Shown here piece by piece: positions 48,331-58,355 of a DNA stretch of 64,000 bases (positions within the stretch are counted from its first letter, which is position 1; every line of letters starts with the position of its first letter). The DNA is from Streptomyces sannanensis (lineage in GTDB: Bacteria; Actinomycetota; Actinomycetes; Streptomycetales; Streptomycetaceae). A program made the position numbers and the translations under genes. Where the stretch lies: positions 434,001 through 498,000 of the forward strand of contig NZ_BAAAYL010000001.1 of assembly GCF_039536205.1 (NCBI RefSeq), read 5' to 3'. The notes below the pieces were generated by a model. That model worked only from the letters and a program-made list of their open reading frames with translations. It did no database searches and was not told the origin of the DNA.

Positions 48331-48889
48331 TGTGGGACTCCTTCGGGGCTGCTTCCAGATCGTGTGTGCTCACCGTGTGCCGGTCGGCTCGATCAGCCTA
48401 CGATCGAACAACTTATGTTGAAAATGAAATCATTTCGTCGTCGGGAGGCGATGCATGATGAGCAACGTCGAAGTGGAAGCCGCCGGACCGCGCTGCGGAG
48501 CACCGGGGAGCGACGCCGGGTGGAGAGTCGACATCCTCCTCCCCGCGTGACGTCCCGCTGGGCGGCCCACGAGCAATGACCGTACGCCGTGCATTGCCGC
48601 AGCGCGCCCGGACCTTGCACCAATGCCGTCACGCCGGGCCGGCCTTCCCGTCGCCTGTTGCACTCGAGCGCACCACTTCTGGCCCGGAAGCGCGCGGAGT
48701 TGTGCGCAAGCCGCTCGGTCGGGTGGCAGGGACGGAAGCGGACACGAAGAGCCCAAGGTCGCCGCGTCCCCCGGCGAGTCACGGCCGCCCGGGTGGCAGA
48801 CCCTACGTGAGACCGGTATTCGGTTCCTTACGCCTGCCCGGCCGTTCAGTCGACGGCTGGATCTTTGCCGTACGACGGGAGCACCGCGA
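48331..48889. other. Long intergenic region with possible short ORF
   Basis: About 560 nt between the AhpD-like gene and the APC transporter. The first 120 nt are AT-rich and promoter-like. GGGAGG at 48443 precedes ATG 48455/48458, opening a 30-codon ORF (MSNVEVEAAGPRCG to DILLPA) that may be the start of a truncated gene. The rest shows no recognised coding content. Confidence 0.4.
48422..48435. promoter_or_regulatory. Inverted repeat AAATGA-AA-TCATTT
   Basis: Perfect 6-bp dyad with a 2-nt spacer in an AT-rich patch, 92 nt upstream of the AhpD-like start. Its size and symmetry suit a MarR/TetR-type operator; no intact regulator is adjacent. Confidence 0.4.
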
Positions 48890-50833
48890 ATGGCCGTCCC
48901 CGCCCGACCCAGTCGCCTGCGCGCGTGGTTGCTCGAAGGCTTGACCGCCGAGCCGAGGCAGCGTCCGGGCCCGCATGCGGAGACCCCCGCCGTGCACAAG
49001 GGACAGCGATGGTGGCGGGTCATGTGCCTGACCGGGCTCGACTACTTCTCCACCCTTGGCTACCAGCCGGGCATCGCGGCACTGGCCGCCGGCCTGCTGT
49101 CGCCGCTCGCGACCATCGTGCTGGTGGTGCTGACCCTGGTGGGCGCGCTGCCGGTGTACCGGCGGGTGTCCGAGGAGAGCCCGCACGGTGCGGGCTCGAT
49201 CGCCATGCTGGAACGGCTGCTGCCGTTCTGGAAGGGCAAGCTGTTCGTACTGACGCTGCTGGGCTTCGCCGCGACGGACTTCCTGATCACGATCACCCTG
49301 TCGGCGGCGGACGCCACGGCGCATCTGGTGGAGAACCCGCACTTCACAAGTGTCTTGAAGGGCCATCATGTCCCGATCACGCTCTTGTTGATCGCGCTGC
49401 TCGGCGGCGTGTTCCTCAAGGGTTTCGGTGAGGCCATCGGGCTGGCGGTGGTGCTGGTGGCGTCGTATCTCGCGCTGAACGCCGTCGTGGTGTCCGTAGG
49501 GCTGTGGCATGTCATCACCGCACCAAACGTGATCACCGACTGGTCCCATGCACTGACCACCGACTACGGGAATCCGCTGCTCATGATCGGCGTGGCACTG
49601 GTGGTCTTCCCCAAACTCGCACTGGGTCTGTCCGGATTCGAGACCGGCGTGGCAGTCATGCCGCATATCGAGGGTGCCCCGGGAGACACCGAGGAGAGGC
49701 CGGTGGGCCGTATTCGCGGGACGAAGAAGCTGCTGACCACGGCTGCCGCCATCATGAGTGTCTTCCTGATCAGCAGCAGTTTCATCACCACCCTGCTGAT
49801 CCCGGCCAAGGAGTTCGAATCCGGTGGCCGGGCCAATGGGCGTGCCCTCGCCTATCTGGCCCACGAGTACCTGGGGTCGGCGTTCGGGACGGTCTACGAT
49901 TTCTCCACCATCCTCATCCTCTGGTTCGCGGGCGCCTCCGCCATGGCCGGCCTGCTCAATCTGATGCCGCGCTATCTGCCCCGCTACGGCATGGCTCCGC
50001 ACTGGGCGCGTGCGGTGCGCCCCATGGTCATCGTCTTCACCTTGGTCGCCTTCCTCGTGACCTGGATCTTCAACGCGAACGTCGACGCCCAGGGCGGCGC
50101 GTACGCCACCGGTGTCCTGGTTCTCATCACATCGGCCGCGGTCGCCGTCACCATCGCCGCGCGCCGGGCCGGGCAGCGTGGCTGGACCATCGCCTTCGGG
50201 GCCGTCTCCGCGGTCTTCGTCTACACGACGGCCGCGAACATCGTCGAGCGGCCCGACGGTGTGAAGATCGGCGCCTGCTTCATCACCGGCATCATGGGAC
50301 TTTCGCTTGCATCCCGTCTGGCCCGGGTCTTCGAGCTGCGGGTGACGGATGTGTCCTTCGACGACATGGCCGCGCGTTTCATCCGTGACACCGCCAGCCG
50401 CACCATCCGTTTCATCGCCAATGAGCCCGACCGTCGCGACATGGCCGAGTACCGCGAGAAGATCAAGCAGATCCGTGCGGACAACGACGTCCCGGACGGG
50501 GACGATCTCATGTTCGTCGAGGTCACTGTCCTCGACCCGTCCGAGTTCGAGTCCGGGCTGCGGGTACACGGCGAGGTGATGCACGACCGCTACCGCGTCC
50601 TCACCCTGGAGAGTTCCAGCGTCCCCAACGCGCTCGCAGCACTGCTGCTGCACGTACGGGACGAGACCGGTCAGCGACCGCACATCTACTTCGAGTGGAC
50701 CGAAGGCAATCCCCTCGCCAACTTTCTGCGGTTCTTCCTGTTCGGCCAGGGAGAGGTGGCGCCCGTCACCCGTGAGGTCCTCCGCGAGGCCGAACCGGAT
50801 CGCGCCCGACGGCCGCACATCCACGTCGGCTGA
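48890..50833 (+). CDS. APC-superfamily amino acid/cation permease
   Basis: Membrane transporter of 647 residues; ATG with GGGAG about 9 nt upstream. After a 45-residue cytoplasmic start ([34 protein letters not shown]) about 12 membrane segments follow, ending near residue 480. The motif [11 protein letters not shown] and the mid-protein [23 protein letters not shown] identify the APC branch common in actinobacteria. The C-terminal 165 residues are soluble ([40 protein letters not shown]). The substrate is not readable. The long upstream open frame is not used. Confidence 0.87.
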   Translation: MAVPARPSRLRAWLLEGLTAEPRQRPGPHAETPAVHKGQRWWRVMCLTGLDYFSTLGYQPGIAALAAGLLSPLATIVLVVLTLVGALPVYRRVSEESPHGAGSIAMLERLLPFWKGKLFVLTLLGFAATDFLITITLSAADATAHLVENPHFTSVLKGHHVPITLLLIALLGGVFLKGFGEAIGLAVVLVASYLALNAVVVSVGLWHVITAPNVITDWSHALTTDYGNPLLMIGVALVVFPKLALGLSGFETGVAVMPHIEGAPGDTEERPVGRIRGTKKLLTTAAAIMSVFLISSSFITTLLIPAKEFESGGRANGRALAYLAHEYLGSAFGTVYDFSTILILWFAGASAMAGLLNLMPRYLPRYGMAPHWARAVRPMVIVFTLVAFLVTWIFNANVDAQGGAYATGVLVLITSAAVAVTIAARRAGQRGWTIAFGAVSAVFVYTTAANIVERPDGVKIGACFITGIMGLSLASRLARVFELRVTDVSFDDMAARFIRDTASRTIRFIANEPDRRDMAEYREKIKQIRADNDVPDGDDLMFVEVTVLDPSEFESGLRVHGEVMHDRYRVLTLESSSVPNALAALLLHVRDETGQRPHIYFEWTEGNPLANFLRFFLFGQGEVAPVTREVLREAEPDRARRPHIHVG

Positions 50834-50972
50834 CGAACGTGCTCCGCGCCGGGCAGCCGGAGGCCCGGCGTCGTATCCACGTCCTGGGCACCTGCGGGGC
50901 TCGCTGATCGCGATCGCCGGGCGACCGTCTCGCTCCCTGCAGTCAACAGCCCATAACGGTTAGAAATGGAAT

Positions 50973-53777
50973 ATGCACGGCTTTACAGGGCATCTCCGGC
51001 TTCGCCGTTCAGGACGTGCCCGCCAGGAGCATCGGGAGCACTCCCGGCCCCACAGGGGAAGGGGACGGCCGCGGCGCCTGTCCTCCCTGCTGAGCGTGCG
51101 CAGCGTGGCCGGTCAGGTGTTCCTCCTGCAGCTGGCTGTCGTGGTGCTGCTCGTCGTCGCCGCGGTGGTGGCCCTCGTGGTGCAGGCCCGGCGCGACGCC
51201 ATGCTGGACGCCCAGCACCGTACGCTCGCCGCCGCCGGGACGTTCGCGAGCTCTCCGGGAATCCTCGAGGCCCTGCGCAGCCCCCATCCGAGCGCGGTGC
51301 TCCAGCCGAGCGCCGAGGCGGCCCGGAAGGCGGCCGGGGTCGACGGCATCAACGTGTACACGCTCGACGGGATCACTCTGGCCCACAGCAACCCGGAACA
51401 GGTCGGGAAGCACGTCGTCGGCCCCTTCGCCGAGGCCGCGGCCGGCAAGTCATTCACCAAGACGTTCAAAGGCTCCCTGGGGCCGTCCGTGGTCTCGGTG
51501 GTCCCCGTCAAGGACGCCGTCGGCTCCGTCGTCGCCGTCGTTTCCTCCCCGGTCACGGTCCAGAACGTCCAGGGCATGGTGAACCGGCAACTGCCGGTCG
51601 TCCTGAGCAGCGCGGCCGCGGTGCTCGCCCTGTCCGCGGGCGGAACGGCACTGGTGAGCCGTCGGTTGCGGCGGCAGACCCATGGCCTGGGTCCGGTCGA
51701 GATGACGAGGATGTACGAGCACCACGACGCGGTGCTGCACGCGGTACGGGAGGGCGTGCTGATCGTCGACGGCGACGGACGGCTGCTGCTGCTGGCCAAC
51801 GACGAGGCGCGACGGCTGCTGGATCTGCCGATGGACGCGGAAGGGCGGCACGTCGCGCTCCTGGGCCTGGAGGAGGGGATCGTCGAGCTCATCGGGTCGG
51901 GCCGTACCGCGACCGACGAACTGCACATGGCAGCCGACCGGCTGCTGGCGGTCAACGTCCGGCCCACCGCCCCCTTCGGGCAGGCCGGGAGCGTGGTCAC
52001 GCTGCGGGACACCACCGAACTGCGGGCGCTCTCCGGCAAGGCCGAGGTGGCTCGCGAGCGGCTGAAGCTGCTCTACGACGCGGGAGTGCGGATCGGAACG
52101 ACGCTGGACGTGGAGCACACCGCCGAGGAGCTGGCGGAAGTGGCGGTCCCCCGGTTCGCCGATGTCGTGACGGTCGACCTGCTGGACCCGGTGCTGCACG
52201 GCGAGGAGCCGCCCGAAGCGAGCACCGAGATGCGCCGCACCGCCGTCGTCGGCCTTCAGGGCGACCATCCGCTCTATCCCGTGGGCGAGCTGATCCGGTT
52301 CGTTCCCACCAGCCCCAGGGGCGCCGGGGTGGCCGGCGGCCACCCGGTCCTGGAGGCGGACCTCAGCGCCACCCAGAGCTGGCGGGCCCAGGACCCCGCC
52401 CGCGCACGCGGGATTCTGGACCAGGGCATCCACTCCCTGATCGCCGTGCCCCTGCGGGCCCGGGGCGTGGTGCTGGGAATGGCAGGCTTCTGGCGGGCGC
52501 AGGCCTCCCCGCCGTTCAACGAGGAGGATGTGTCCTTCGCCGAGGAGCTGACCGCCCGGGCGGCGCTGTCCATCGACAATGCCCGCCGCTACACCCGCGA
52601 GCACACGATGGCCGTCACCCTGCAGCGCAGCCTGCTGCCCCGCGTCGTACCGGAGCAGTCCGCCGTCGAGATCGCCCACCGCTATCTGCCCGCCCAAGCC
52701 GGGGTGGGCGGTGACTGGTTCGATGTCATCCCGCTGCCCGGCACCCGGGTGGCCCTGGTGGTCGGCGACATCGTCGGCCACGGTCTGCATGCCGCCGCCA
52801 CCATGGGCCGTCTGCGCACAGCCGTGCACAACTTCTCCACCCTCGACCTGCCCCCGGACGAGCTCCTGAGCCACCTGGACGAGCTGGTCGTCCACATCGA
52901 CACCCACGAGGGCACCCGCGAGCAGGAGTGGCAGGGGATCACCGGAGCCACCTGCCTGTACGCCATCTACGATCCCGTCTCCGGACAGGTGACCGCCGCC
53001 ACCGCCGGCCATCCGGGACCCGCTGTGGTGCGCCCCGACGGAACCGTGTCCTTCCTCGAGATGCCGGTCTCCCCGCCGCTGGGCCTGGGCGCGGGGCTGC
53101 CCGTGGAGACCGCCGAGCTGACCCTGCCCGAGGGCTCCACGCTGGTGCTCTTCACCGACGGGCTGATCGAAAGCCGCGACCACGACCCGGACGCCGGCCT
53201 GGCGGCGCTGCGCGCCGTCCTGACCGGGCCCACCCGCGCTCCGGAGGAGACCTGCGCCGCGGTGATCGACGCGATGCTGCCCGCCAGGCCCAGCGACGAC
53301 ATCGCGCTGCTGGTGGCCCGCACCCGCCGGCTGGACCCCGCGCAGATCGCCGAGTGGGACGTGCCCCCCGACCCGGCGGCGGTGTCCCCGGTACGCAGCG
53401 CCTGCTCCCGTCGGCTGGCGGACTGGGGCCTGGAGCACATCGCCTTCACCACCGAGCTCATCCTCAGCGAGCTGATCACCAATGCCATCCGCTACGGCAC
53501 CGAGCCCATCCGGGTAAGGCTGCTGCACGACCGCAGCCTGATCTGCGAGGTGTCCGACGGGTCCAGTACCTCCCCGCACCTGCGCCGGGCCGAGACCACC
53601 GACGAGGGCGGCCGCGGGCTGTTCCTCGTCGCCCAGTTCGCCGAGCGCTGGGGCACCCGCTACACCGCCCGCGGCAAGATCATCTGGACCGAACAGGCCC
53701 TCCACGGCCAGGCCGCCCCGGCCGGGGAGGATCTGGGAGAGGCGCTCCTCGCCCAGTGGGACGACGAGGCGTTCTGA
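50973..53777 (+). CDS. Sensor PP2C (SpoIIE-type) phosphatase with PAS, GAF and HATPase domains
   Basis: Protein of 934 residues. Two membrane helices (about 45-71 and 207-230) bracket an extracytoplasmic sensor (TLAAAGTFASSPGILEAL, INVYTLDGITLAHSNPEQVGKHV), a single-CACHE layout like DcuS/CitA kinases. Inside follow a PAS domain (VLHAVREGVLIVDGDGRLLLLANDEARRLL), a GAF domain (370-560), a PP2C/SpoIIE catalytic domain (GGDWFDVIPLPG, VVGDIVGHGLHAAATMGRLR, FTDGLIESR, SDDIALLVAR) and an RsbW-like HATPase domain (ILSELITNAIRYG, GGRGLFLVAQFAERWG). Phosphatase plus anti-sigma-kinase in one chain suggests a complete partner-switching module acting on an anti-sigma antagonist; none is adjacent. Confidence 0.92.
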   Translation: MHGFTGHLRLRRSGRARQEHREHSRPHRGRGRPRRLSSLLSVRSVAGQVFLLQLAVVVLLVVAAVVALVVQARRDAMLDAQHRTLAAAGTFASSPGILEALRSPHPSAVLQPSAEAARKAAGVDGINVYTLDGITLAHSNPEQVGKHVVGPFAEAAAGKSFTKTFKGSLGPSVVSVVPVKDAVGSVVAVVSSPVTVQNVQGMVNRQLPVVLSSAAAVLALSAGGTALVSRRLRRQTHGLGPVEMTRMYEHHDAVLHAVREGVLIVDGDGRLLLLANDEARRLLDLPMDAEGRHVALLGLEEGIVELIGSGRTATDELHMAADRLLAVNVRPTAPFGQAGSVVTLRDTTELRALSGKAEVARERLKLLYDAGVRIGTTLDVEHTAEELAEVAVPRFADVVTVDLLDPVLHGEEPPEASTEMRRTAVVGLQGDHPLYPVGELIRFVPTSPRGAGVAGGHPVLEADLSATQSWRAQDPARARGILDQGIHSLIAVPLRARGVVLGMAGFWRAQASPPFNEEDVSFAEELTARAALSIDNARRYTREHTMAVTLQRSLLPRVVPEQSAVEIAHRYLPAQAGVGGDWFDVIPLPGTRVALVVGDIVGHGLHAAATMGRLRTAVHNFSTLDLPPDELLSHLDELVVHIDTHEGTREQEWQGITGATCLYAIYDPVSGQVTAATAGHPGPAVVRPDGTVSFLEMPVSPPLGLGAGLPVETAELTLPEGSTLVLFTDGLIESRDHDPDAGLAALRAVLTGPTRAPEETCAAVIDAMLPARPSDDIALLVARTRRLDPAQIAEWDVPPDPAAVSPVRSACSRRLADWGLEHIAFTTELILSELITNAIRYGTEPIRVRLLHDRSLICEVSDGSSTSPHLRRAETTDEGGRGLFLVAQFAERWGTRYTARGKIIWTEQALHGQAAPAGEDLGEALLAQWDDEAF

Positions 53778-53899
53778 GAACGTGCCGGCAGGACAGCCGT
53801 TCGACGGGCAGCGGGCGCCACCGACCGACACTGCGCTGTCGAGGCGGCCGACCGTACGCTGGCTTTGATGAGTTCGTGATCGCCCGTTATGGAGCCTTC

Positions 53900-55045
53900 G
53901 TGCCTGCACCTCGTCTCCGTACAGCCGTCGTCGCCGTCTGTCTGACCCTCGCAGCGATACCCCTCGGCGCCTGTGGAGAGACTCCCCCCAGCACACCCAG
54001 AGCGCCCTCGGTGGCCACCTCCGCCGCGGACGCGGGCGGCATGACCGCGCTGACCGCGGCGGCGAAGAAGGAGGGCAGGCTCAACGCGATCGCGATCCCG
54101 CCCGACGAGGCCAACTACGGCGCACTGATCGACGGCTTCGAGAAGAAGTACGGGATCAAGGTCGTGGTGGAGAACCCGTGGGGCAACAGCCAGGAAGAGA
54201 TCAACGCCATCAAGGAGCACAGGGGCAACGGCCGCGCCCCCGACGTGGTCGACCTGGGTGGATCGTTCGCGCAGTCCGCGGCCCGGCAGCATCTGCTCGC
54301 TCCGTACAGGGTCGCCGCATTCGCCGAGATCCCCGAGAATCAGAAGGACCCGCGGGCCCGCTGGTACAACGACTACGGAGGCTACATCTCGATCGGCTGC
54401 GACGCCCACCGTGTCAAGACCTGCCCCGCGACCTTCGCCGATCTGCGCAAGCCCGAGTACAAGGGCCAGGTCGCGCTCGACGGCAACCCCCCCAGGTCCG
54501 GCTCCGCCTTCGCCGGAGTGTACGCGGCGGCCTTGGCGAACGGCGGTTCCTTCGACGACATCCAGCCCGGTGTCGACTTCTTCGCCGAGCTCAGCAGGAG
54601 CGGCAACTTCATCCCGGTCGAATCCACCACGGCCACGATCGCGAAGGGCCGGACGCCGATCAGCATCTCCTGGGACTTCCTCAACCTCGGATACACCGAC
54701 GAGTTCCGCGCGAAGGGCGTGGACGTGGACTGGCGGACCGCCATACCCTTCGACGGCAGCTTTGCCCAGTACTACGCGCAGGCGATCAACAAGCACGCCC
54801 CGCACCCGGCGGCGGCACGTCTGTGGGAGGAGTACCTCTTCAGCCCCGAGGGCCAGAACCTCCGGCTCGGAGCCTATGCCCGCCCCGTCCTGATGAACGC
54901 CATGGAGAAAAACGGCACCCTCGACAAGAAAGCCGCGGAGAAACTGCCGACGGTCGAAGGCACGCCGACGTTCCCGACCGAGGCACAGCGGGCGAAGGCG
55001 ATGAAGACCGTCGACCGCGGCTGGACCGAGGTCTTCCCGGGCTGA
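53900..55045 (+). CDS. Extracellular substrate-binding lipoprotein (iron/polyamine type)
   Basis: Protein of 381 residues. GTG 53900 has GGAG 6 nt upstream; GTG 53876 is an alternative. A signal peptide ends in a lipobox IPLGACG. The mature part begins MTALTAAAKKEGRLNAIAIPPDEANYG and continues with DVVDLGGSFAQSAARQHLLAPY, GYISIGCDAHRVKTCPATFADLRKPEYKGQVALDGNPPRSG and TPISISWDFLNLGY, typical of family 1 solute-binding proteins for ferric iron, putrescine/spermidine or thiamine. No permease or ATPase gene follows; instead there is a broken response regulator. Confidence 0.88.
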   Translation: MPAPRLRTAVVAVCLTLAAIPLGACGETPPSTPRAPSVATSAADAGGMTALTAAAKKEGRLNAIAIPPDEANYGALIDGFEKKYGIKVVVENPWGNSQEEINAIKEHRGNGRAPDVVDLGGSFAQSAARQHLLAPYRVAAFAEIPENQKDPRARWYNDYGGYISIGCDAHRVKTCPATFADLRKPEYKGQVALDGNPPRSGSAFAGVYAAALANGGSFDDIQPGVDFFAELSRSGNFIPVESTTATIAKGRTPISISWDFLNLGYTDEFRAKGVDVDWRTAIPFDGSFAQYYAQAINKHAPHPAAARLWEEYLFSPEGQNLRLGAYARPVLMNAMEKNGTLDKKAAEKLPTVEGTPTFPTEAQRAKAMKTVDRGWTEVFPG

Positions 55046-55155
55046 GGGCCGGGCAACTCGAAGGTCGGTCGCTCGCGTTGTCCGGCTGGTCGGCGAACCC
55101 GGTCACGACCACAGTCGCGCCGAGTGCGGCGCGGGCACGTACGGAGGCGAACGGC

Positions 55156-55640
55156 TTACGCACCGATGTCCCCGTCGGCTTCGAGGCGGTAACCCGCTCC
55201 TCGTACGGTCGTGATGGACCGACGCCCGAACGGGGCATCGATCTTGCGGCGCAGGGCACTGATGTAGACCTCGACGATGTTCGGGTCACCCTCGTAGGCG
55301 AAGTCCCACACCTCGGCGAGGATGTCGGACTTCGACACGACCTGAACCAGGCCGTACGGCCAGCTGGCGCAGCACGGCGAATTCCTTCGCGGTGAGCGTG
55401 ATCTCCTGCCGTGCCCGGTGGACGCGCCGAGCGTCGGGGTCCACGGTCAGGTCGCCGATGCGCAGCACCGGGGAGCCGGCGCGGGTGCGGCGGCGCAGCA
55501 GTGCGCGGACACGGGCGACGAGGACGAGATAGGAGAACGGCTTGGTGAGGTAATCGTCCGCGCCGGTGTCCAGGCCCTCGGCCTCGTCGTACTCGCCGTC
55601 CTTTGGATGCTGCTCTCGGTGCCGGGTCAGGACCGCAAGT
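55156..55640 (-). pseudogene. OmpR-family response regulator, truncated and frameshifted
   Basis: Receiver-domain end [38 protein letters not shown] and winged-helix start [40 protein letters not shown] lie in one frame. After a one-base shift near 55345 the rest, [33 protein letters not shown] and RRSITTVRGAGYRLE, lies in another. The N-terminal half of the receiver, including the phosphorylated Asp, is absent, and no histidine kinase is adjacent. Confidence 0.85.
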
Positions 55641-55797
55641 GCGACCTGGGTCACTTGCGGCGGCGGGCCCGGAGTGCGGCGACAGCAAACCGTCGGGCAA
55701 ACGGCGCGCCTCCCGCGGTGGACCGCGCGGGTGAATGTTCCGCCGAGGTGTCCTGCCGGGAAATCCCGCCGGCCAAGCGGCCCGACATACTGTGCGA

Positions 55798-58200
55798 ATG
55801 CCTGCACAGAAGGAAATTCCTGCCCTGATCCACCAGACATGGAAAGACGCGGATCCACCCCCGAAATGGCAGAAGTGGGCTGATTCCTGGCGGCTCCACA
55901 ACCCCGACTGGGGGTACCGGTTGTGGACCGACGCGGACAATCGCGCATTCCTCCAGGAGCACTATCCGTGGTTCCTTCCGGTCTACGACGGCTATCCCGA
56001 AGCGATCATGCGGGCCGACGCAATTCGCTATTTCCTGCTCGATCATTTCGGCGGGCTCTACGCGGATCTGGACTTCGAGTGCCTGAGCCCGGTGTCCGAA
56101 ATCCTCGATGGGCACGAACTCGTCCTCGGCTGCGAGCCCGAGGCGCACACCAGGCTGCTGCTGGCCCGTCGGCGCGGGTTCGGCCGCATCATCGGCAACG
56201 CGTTCATCGCGTCGCGGCCGGGCCACCCCTTCTGGGCCCATGTGCACCGCCGGCTGGTCGGCGCCCACAAGCTGCCGAGCACTCTGGACGCGACAGGTCC
56301 GTTCTTCCTCACCAGAGCGATCGACAGCGCCCCGGAGCCCGGCTCGATCACGGTTCTCGGCCCGGAAGTCCTGTACCCCGAGGTGAGCCCGTACGCGACC
56401 GAGCTGTTCGGCCCGCAGGATGCCGACTACGACCGTGCGTACGCCGTGCACCACTGGTCGGGCAGTTGGACGTGCGACACCGACGGGGCGCCGCGGATCT
56501 CGGCCGGCAAGCGGTTCCCGTTCTGGGCGAGCCAGGAGCTGCACCAGCTCGCCGACGGCATGCTCAGCCTCGATGCGCAGCGCCGCCGCTGGGCCTCGGG
56601 CGCGCCCGCGCCGACGGTGTCATGCCTGATGGTGACCAAGGACCGCTCGGCGACGGCGCGACGCGCGATCACGTGCTTCCGCAACCAGACCTACCCGAAT
56701 CTGGAACTGGTCGTGGTGGAGGACGGCACGAGTGACGCCCTCGAGCAGCACATCCGCGACCTGGGCGACTCCCGGATCCGCCATCACCGGCTCCCCCCGG
56801 AGGGGCGGACATTGGGCGAACTGCGCAATGAGACGGTGGAGCGGGCCACCGGGCCCTACGTATGCCAGTGGGACGACGACGACCTGTACGACCCGGAGCG
56901 GGTCGAGACGCAGATGGCGGCGATTCTCGCGCTCGGCGCCGAGGCGTGCTTCCTCGTCCGCGAGCGGCTGTGGTGGCCCGCCCGGCACAAGCTCGCGATC
57001 TCCTGTGCGCGGGTCTGGGAGGGGTCGATGGTGTGCGCGAAGGACCGACTCCCGCGCTACCCGGCCCAACGCCGGGGCGAGGACACCCCGGTGGCGGAAG
57101 AGGTGGTCCGGACCTGTCGGGTCGTACAGGTGGACGCGCCCGAGCTGTACACGTACGTATGCCATGGGAACAACACGTTCAACGAGTCCCATTTCGCCGA
57201 GCACTTCGATGTGGCGACCGAGATCTGGGCCGAACCGGGCGCCTACACCGAGCAGTTGCTGGCCATGGCGACCCGGCTGCCGATCGAGCCGGCGGACATC
57301 GCCCACGCCGAGACCGGTCCCGCCGCCGCCCGGGCCTCCGAGCGGAGACAGCGGGAAGCCGTCGAGCCCGCTCCGGCACCGGCGAGCGAGCGACCTCTCC
57401 TGCTGGTGCTCACACCCGTCAAGGACGCGGCCACGTTCCTGCCCGGCTATCTGGACCGGCTTCGCGCCTTGGACTACCCGCGCGAGGCGATCTCGCTGGG
57501 CCTGCTGGAGGGCGACAGCCGGGACACGACGCCGGAGCTGCTCCAGCAGGTCCTGCCCGGCCTCGAGGCGGAGTACCGGCGGGTCACCCTCGTGCGCCGC
57601 GACTTCGGCCTCCAGTTGGCCGGACCCCGTTGGGAGCCCGGCATCCAGCGCCGGCGACGGTCGGTGCTGGCCAAGGTACGCAACCATCTGCTCTCCCGTG
57701 CCCTCACGGACGAGGAGTGGGTGTTGTGGCTCGACGTCGATGTCACCGGTTACCCGACCGACCTCGTCCAGCGCCTGCTCGGCGCGCGCAAGGACATCGT
57801 CGTGCCGCACTGTGCCACCGCGCCCGGTGGGCCCACGTACGACCTCAACACCTTCGTCCTTCACCCCAGGGCCGGCACGCTCAACTGGTCCCAGTGGCTT
57901 CGCGACGGCATCCTTCAGCCCCCCAGAGGATTCGGCCGTACCTACCTCGACGAGTTGCGCGGGCAGGGACTCCTCCGCGTCGACTCGGTCGGCGGTACCG
58001 CGTTGCTGGTACGCGCCGACCTGCACCGCGAGGGCCTGACCTTCCCGCCCTTCCCCTACCAGCACCTCATCGAGACCGAGGGGCTGGCCGCGATGGCCCG
58101 GGACATGGGCACCGCATGCTGGGCGCTGCCCGACCTGGAAGTGCTGCATCCGCACCATGCCCAGGAGGTGGCTCACAGCGAGGCCGTGTCGCTTTCCTGA
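55798..58200 (+). CDS. Three-domain glycosyltransferase (GT32 + GT2 + GT62/Anp1-like)
   Basis: Protein of 800 residues; ATG without an obvious ribosome site. Residues 1-250 are a GT32-type sugar transferase ([35 protein letters not shown] with D90-x-D92, [11 protein letters not shown]). Residues 272-480 are GT2-like ([50 protein letters not shown]). Residues 533-795 match the fungal Anp1/Mnn9/Van1 family GT62: [37 protein letters not shown] (D646-x-D648), [22 protein letters not shown] and [25 protein letters not shown]62 enzymes are alpha-mannosyltransferases. Each domain keeps its acidic metal motif. No membrane segment or signal peptide. Followed by a secreted repeat protein and another GT2. 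Confidence 0.88.
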   Translation: MPAQKEIPALIHQTWKDADPPPKWQKWADSWRLHNPDWGYRLWTDADNRAFLQEHYPWFLPVYDGYPEAIMRADAIRYFLLDHFGGLYADLDFECLSPVSEILDGHELVLGCEPEAHTRLLLARRRGFGRIIGNAFIASRPGHPFWAHVHRRLVGAHKLPSTLDATGPFFLTRAIDSAPEPGSITVLGPEVLYPEVSPYATELFGPQDADYDRAYAVHHWSGSWTCDTDGAPRISAGKRFPFWASQELHQLADGMLSLDAQRRRWASGAPAPTVSCLMVTKDRSATARRAITCFRNQTYPNLELVVVEDGTSDALEQHIRDLGDSRIRHHRLPPEGRTLGELRNETVERATGPYVCQWDDDDLYDPERVETQMAAILALGAEACFLVRERLWWPARHKLAISCARVWEGSMVCAKDRLPRYPAQRRGEDTPVAEEVVRTCRVVQVDAPELYTYVCHGNNTFNESHFAEHFDVATEIWAEPGAYTEQLLAMATRLPIEPADIAHAETGPAAARASERRQREAVEPAPAPASERPLLLVLTPVKDAATFLPGYLDRLRALDYPREAISLGLLEGDSRDTTPELLQQVLPGLEAEYRRVTLVRRDFGLQLAGPRWEPGIQRRRRSVLAKVRNHLLSRALTDEEWVLWLDVDVTGYPTDLVQRLLGARKDIVVPHCATAPGGPTYDLNTFVLHPRAGTLNWSQWLRDGILQPPRGFGRTYLDELRGQGLLRVDSVGGTALLVRADLHREGLTFPPFPYQHLIETEGLAAMARDMGTACWALPDLEVLHPHHAQEVAHSEAVSLS

Positions 58201-58213
58201 ACGGCGGGGTCGC

Positions 58214-58251
58214 AAGGGCTCCGGCACAGCCGGTAACAGTGCGTAGCCCTT
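58214..58251 (+). terminator. Nested hairpin after the glycosyltransferase gene
   Basis: Arms AAGGGCT (58214-58220) and AGCCCTT (58245-58251) enclose a second stem CCGGC/GCCGG; the distal arm ends in TTTT. It lies 14 nt after the stop and abuts the next promoter. Confidence 0.6.
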
Positions 58252-58281
58252 TTGACACACTATGTGTTCAAATCTTACGGT
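58252..58281 (+). promoter_or_regulatory. Sigma-70-like promoter of the repeat-protein gene
   Basis: TTGACA (58252-58257), an 18-nt spacer, TACGGT (58276-58281). The spacer start forms an imperfect dyad (ACAC-TAT-GTGT with TTGA/TCAA flanks) that could be an operator. Expected leader about 65 nt to the ATG at 58356. Confidence 0.6.
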
Positions 58282-58355
58282 GGTGGTACTGCCCTGCCGT
58301 GGAGTCGACCGGCATCACAGGGCAGGTCCTCCAATCCCCAGGAGAAAGGCCCGCT

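Noticed and set aside
48623..48889. N-terminal extension of the APC permease
   Set aside because: The extra residues are unlike the family and the ATG at 48890 has a proper ribosome site.
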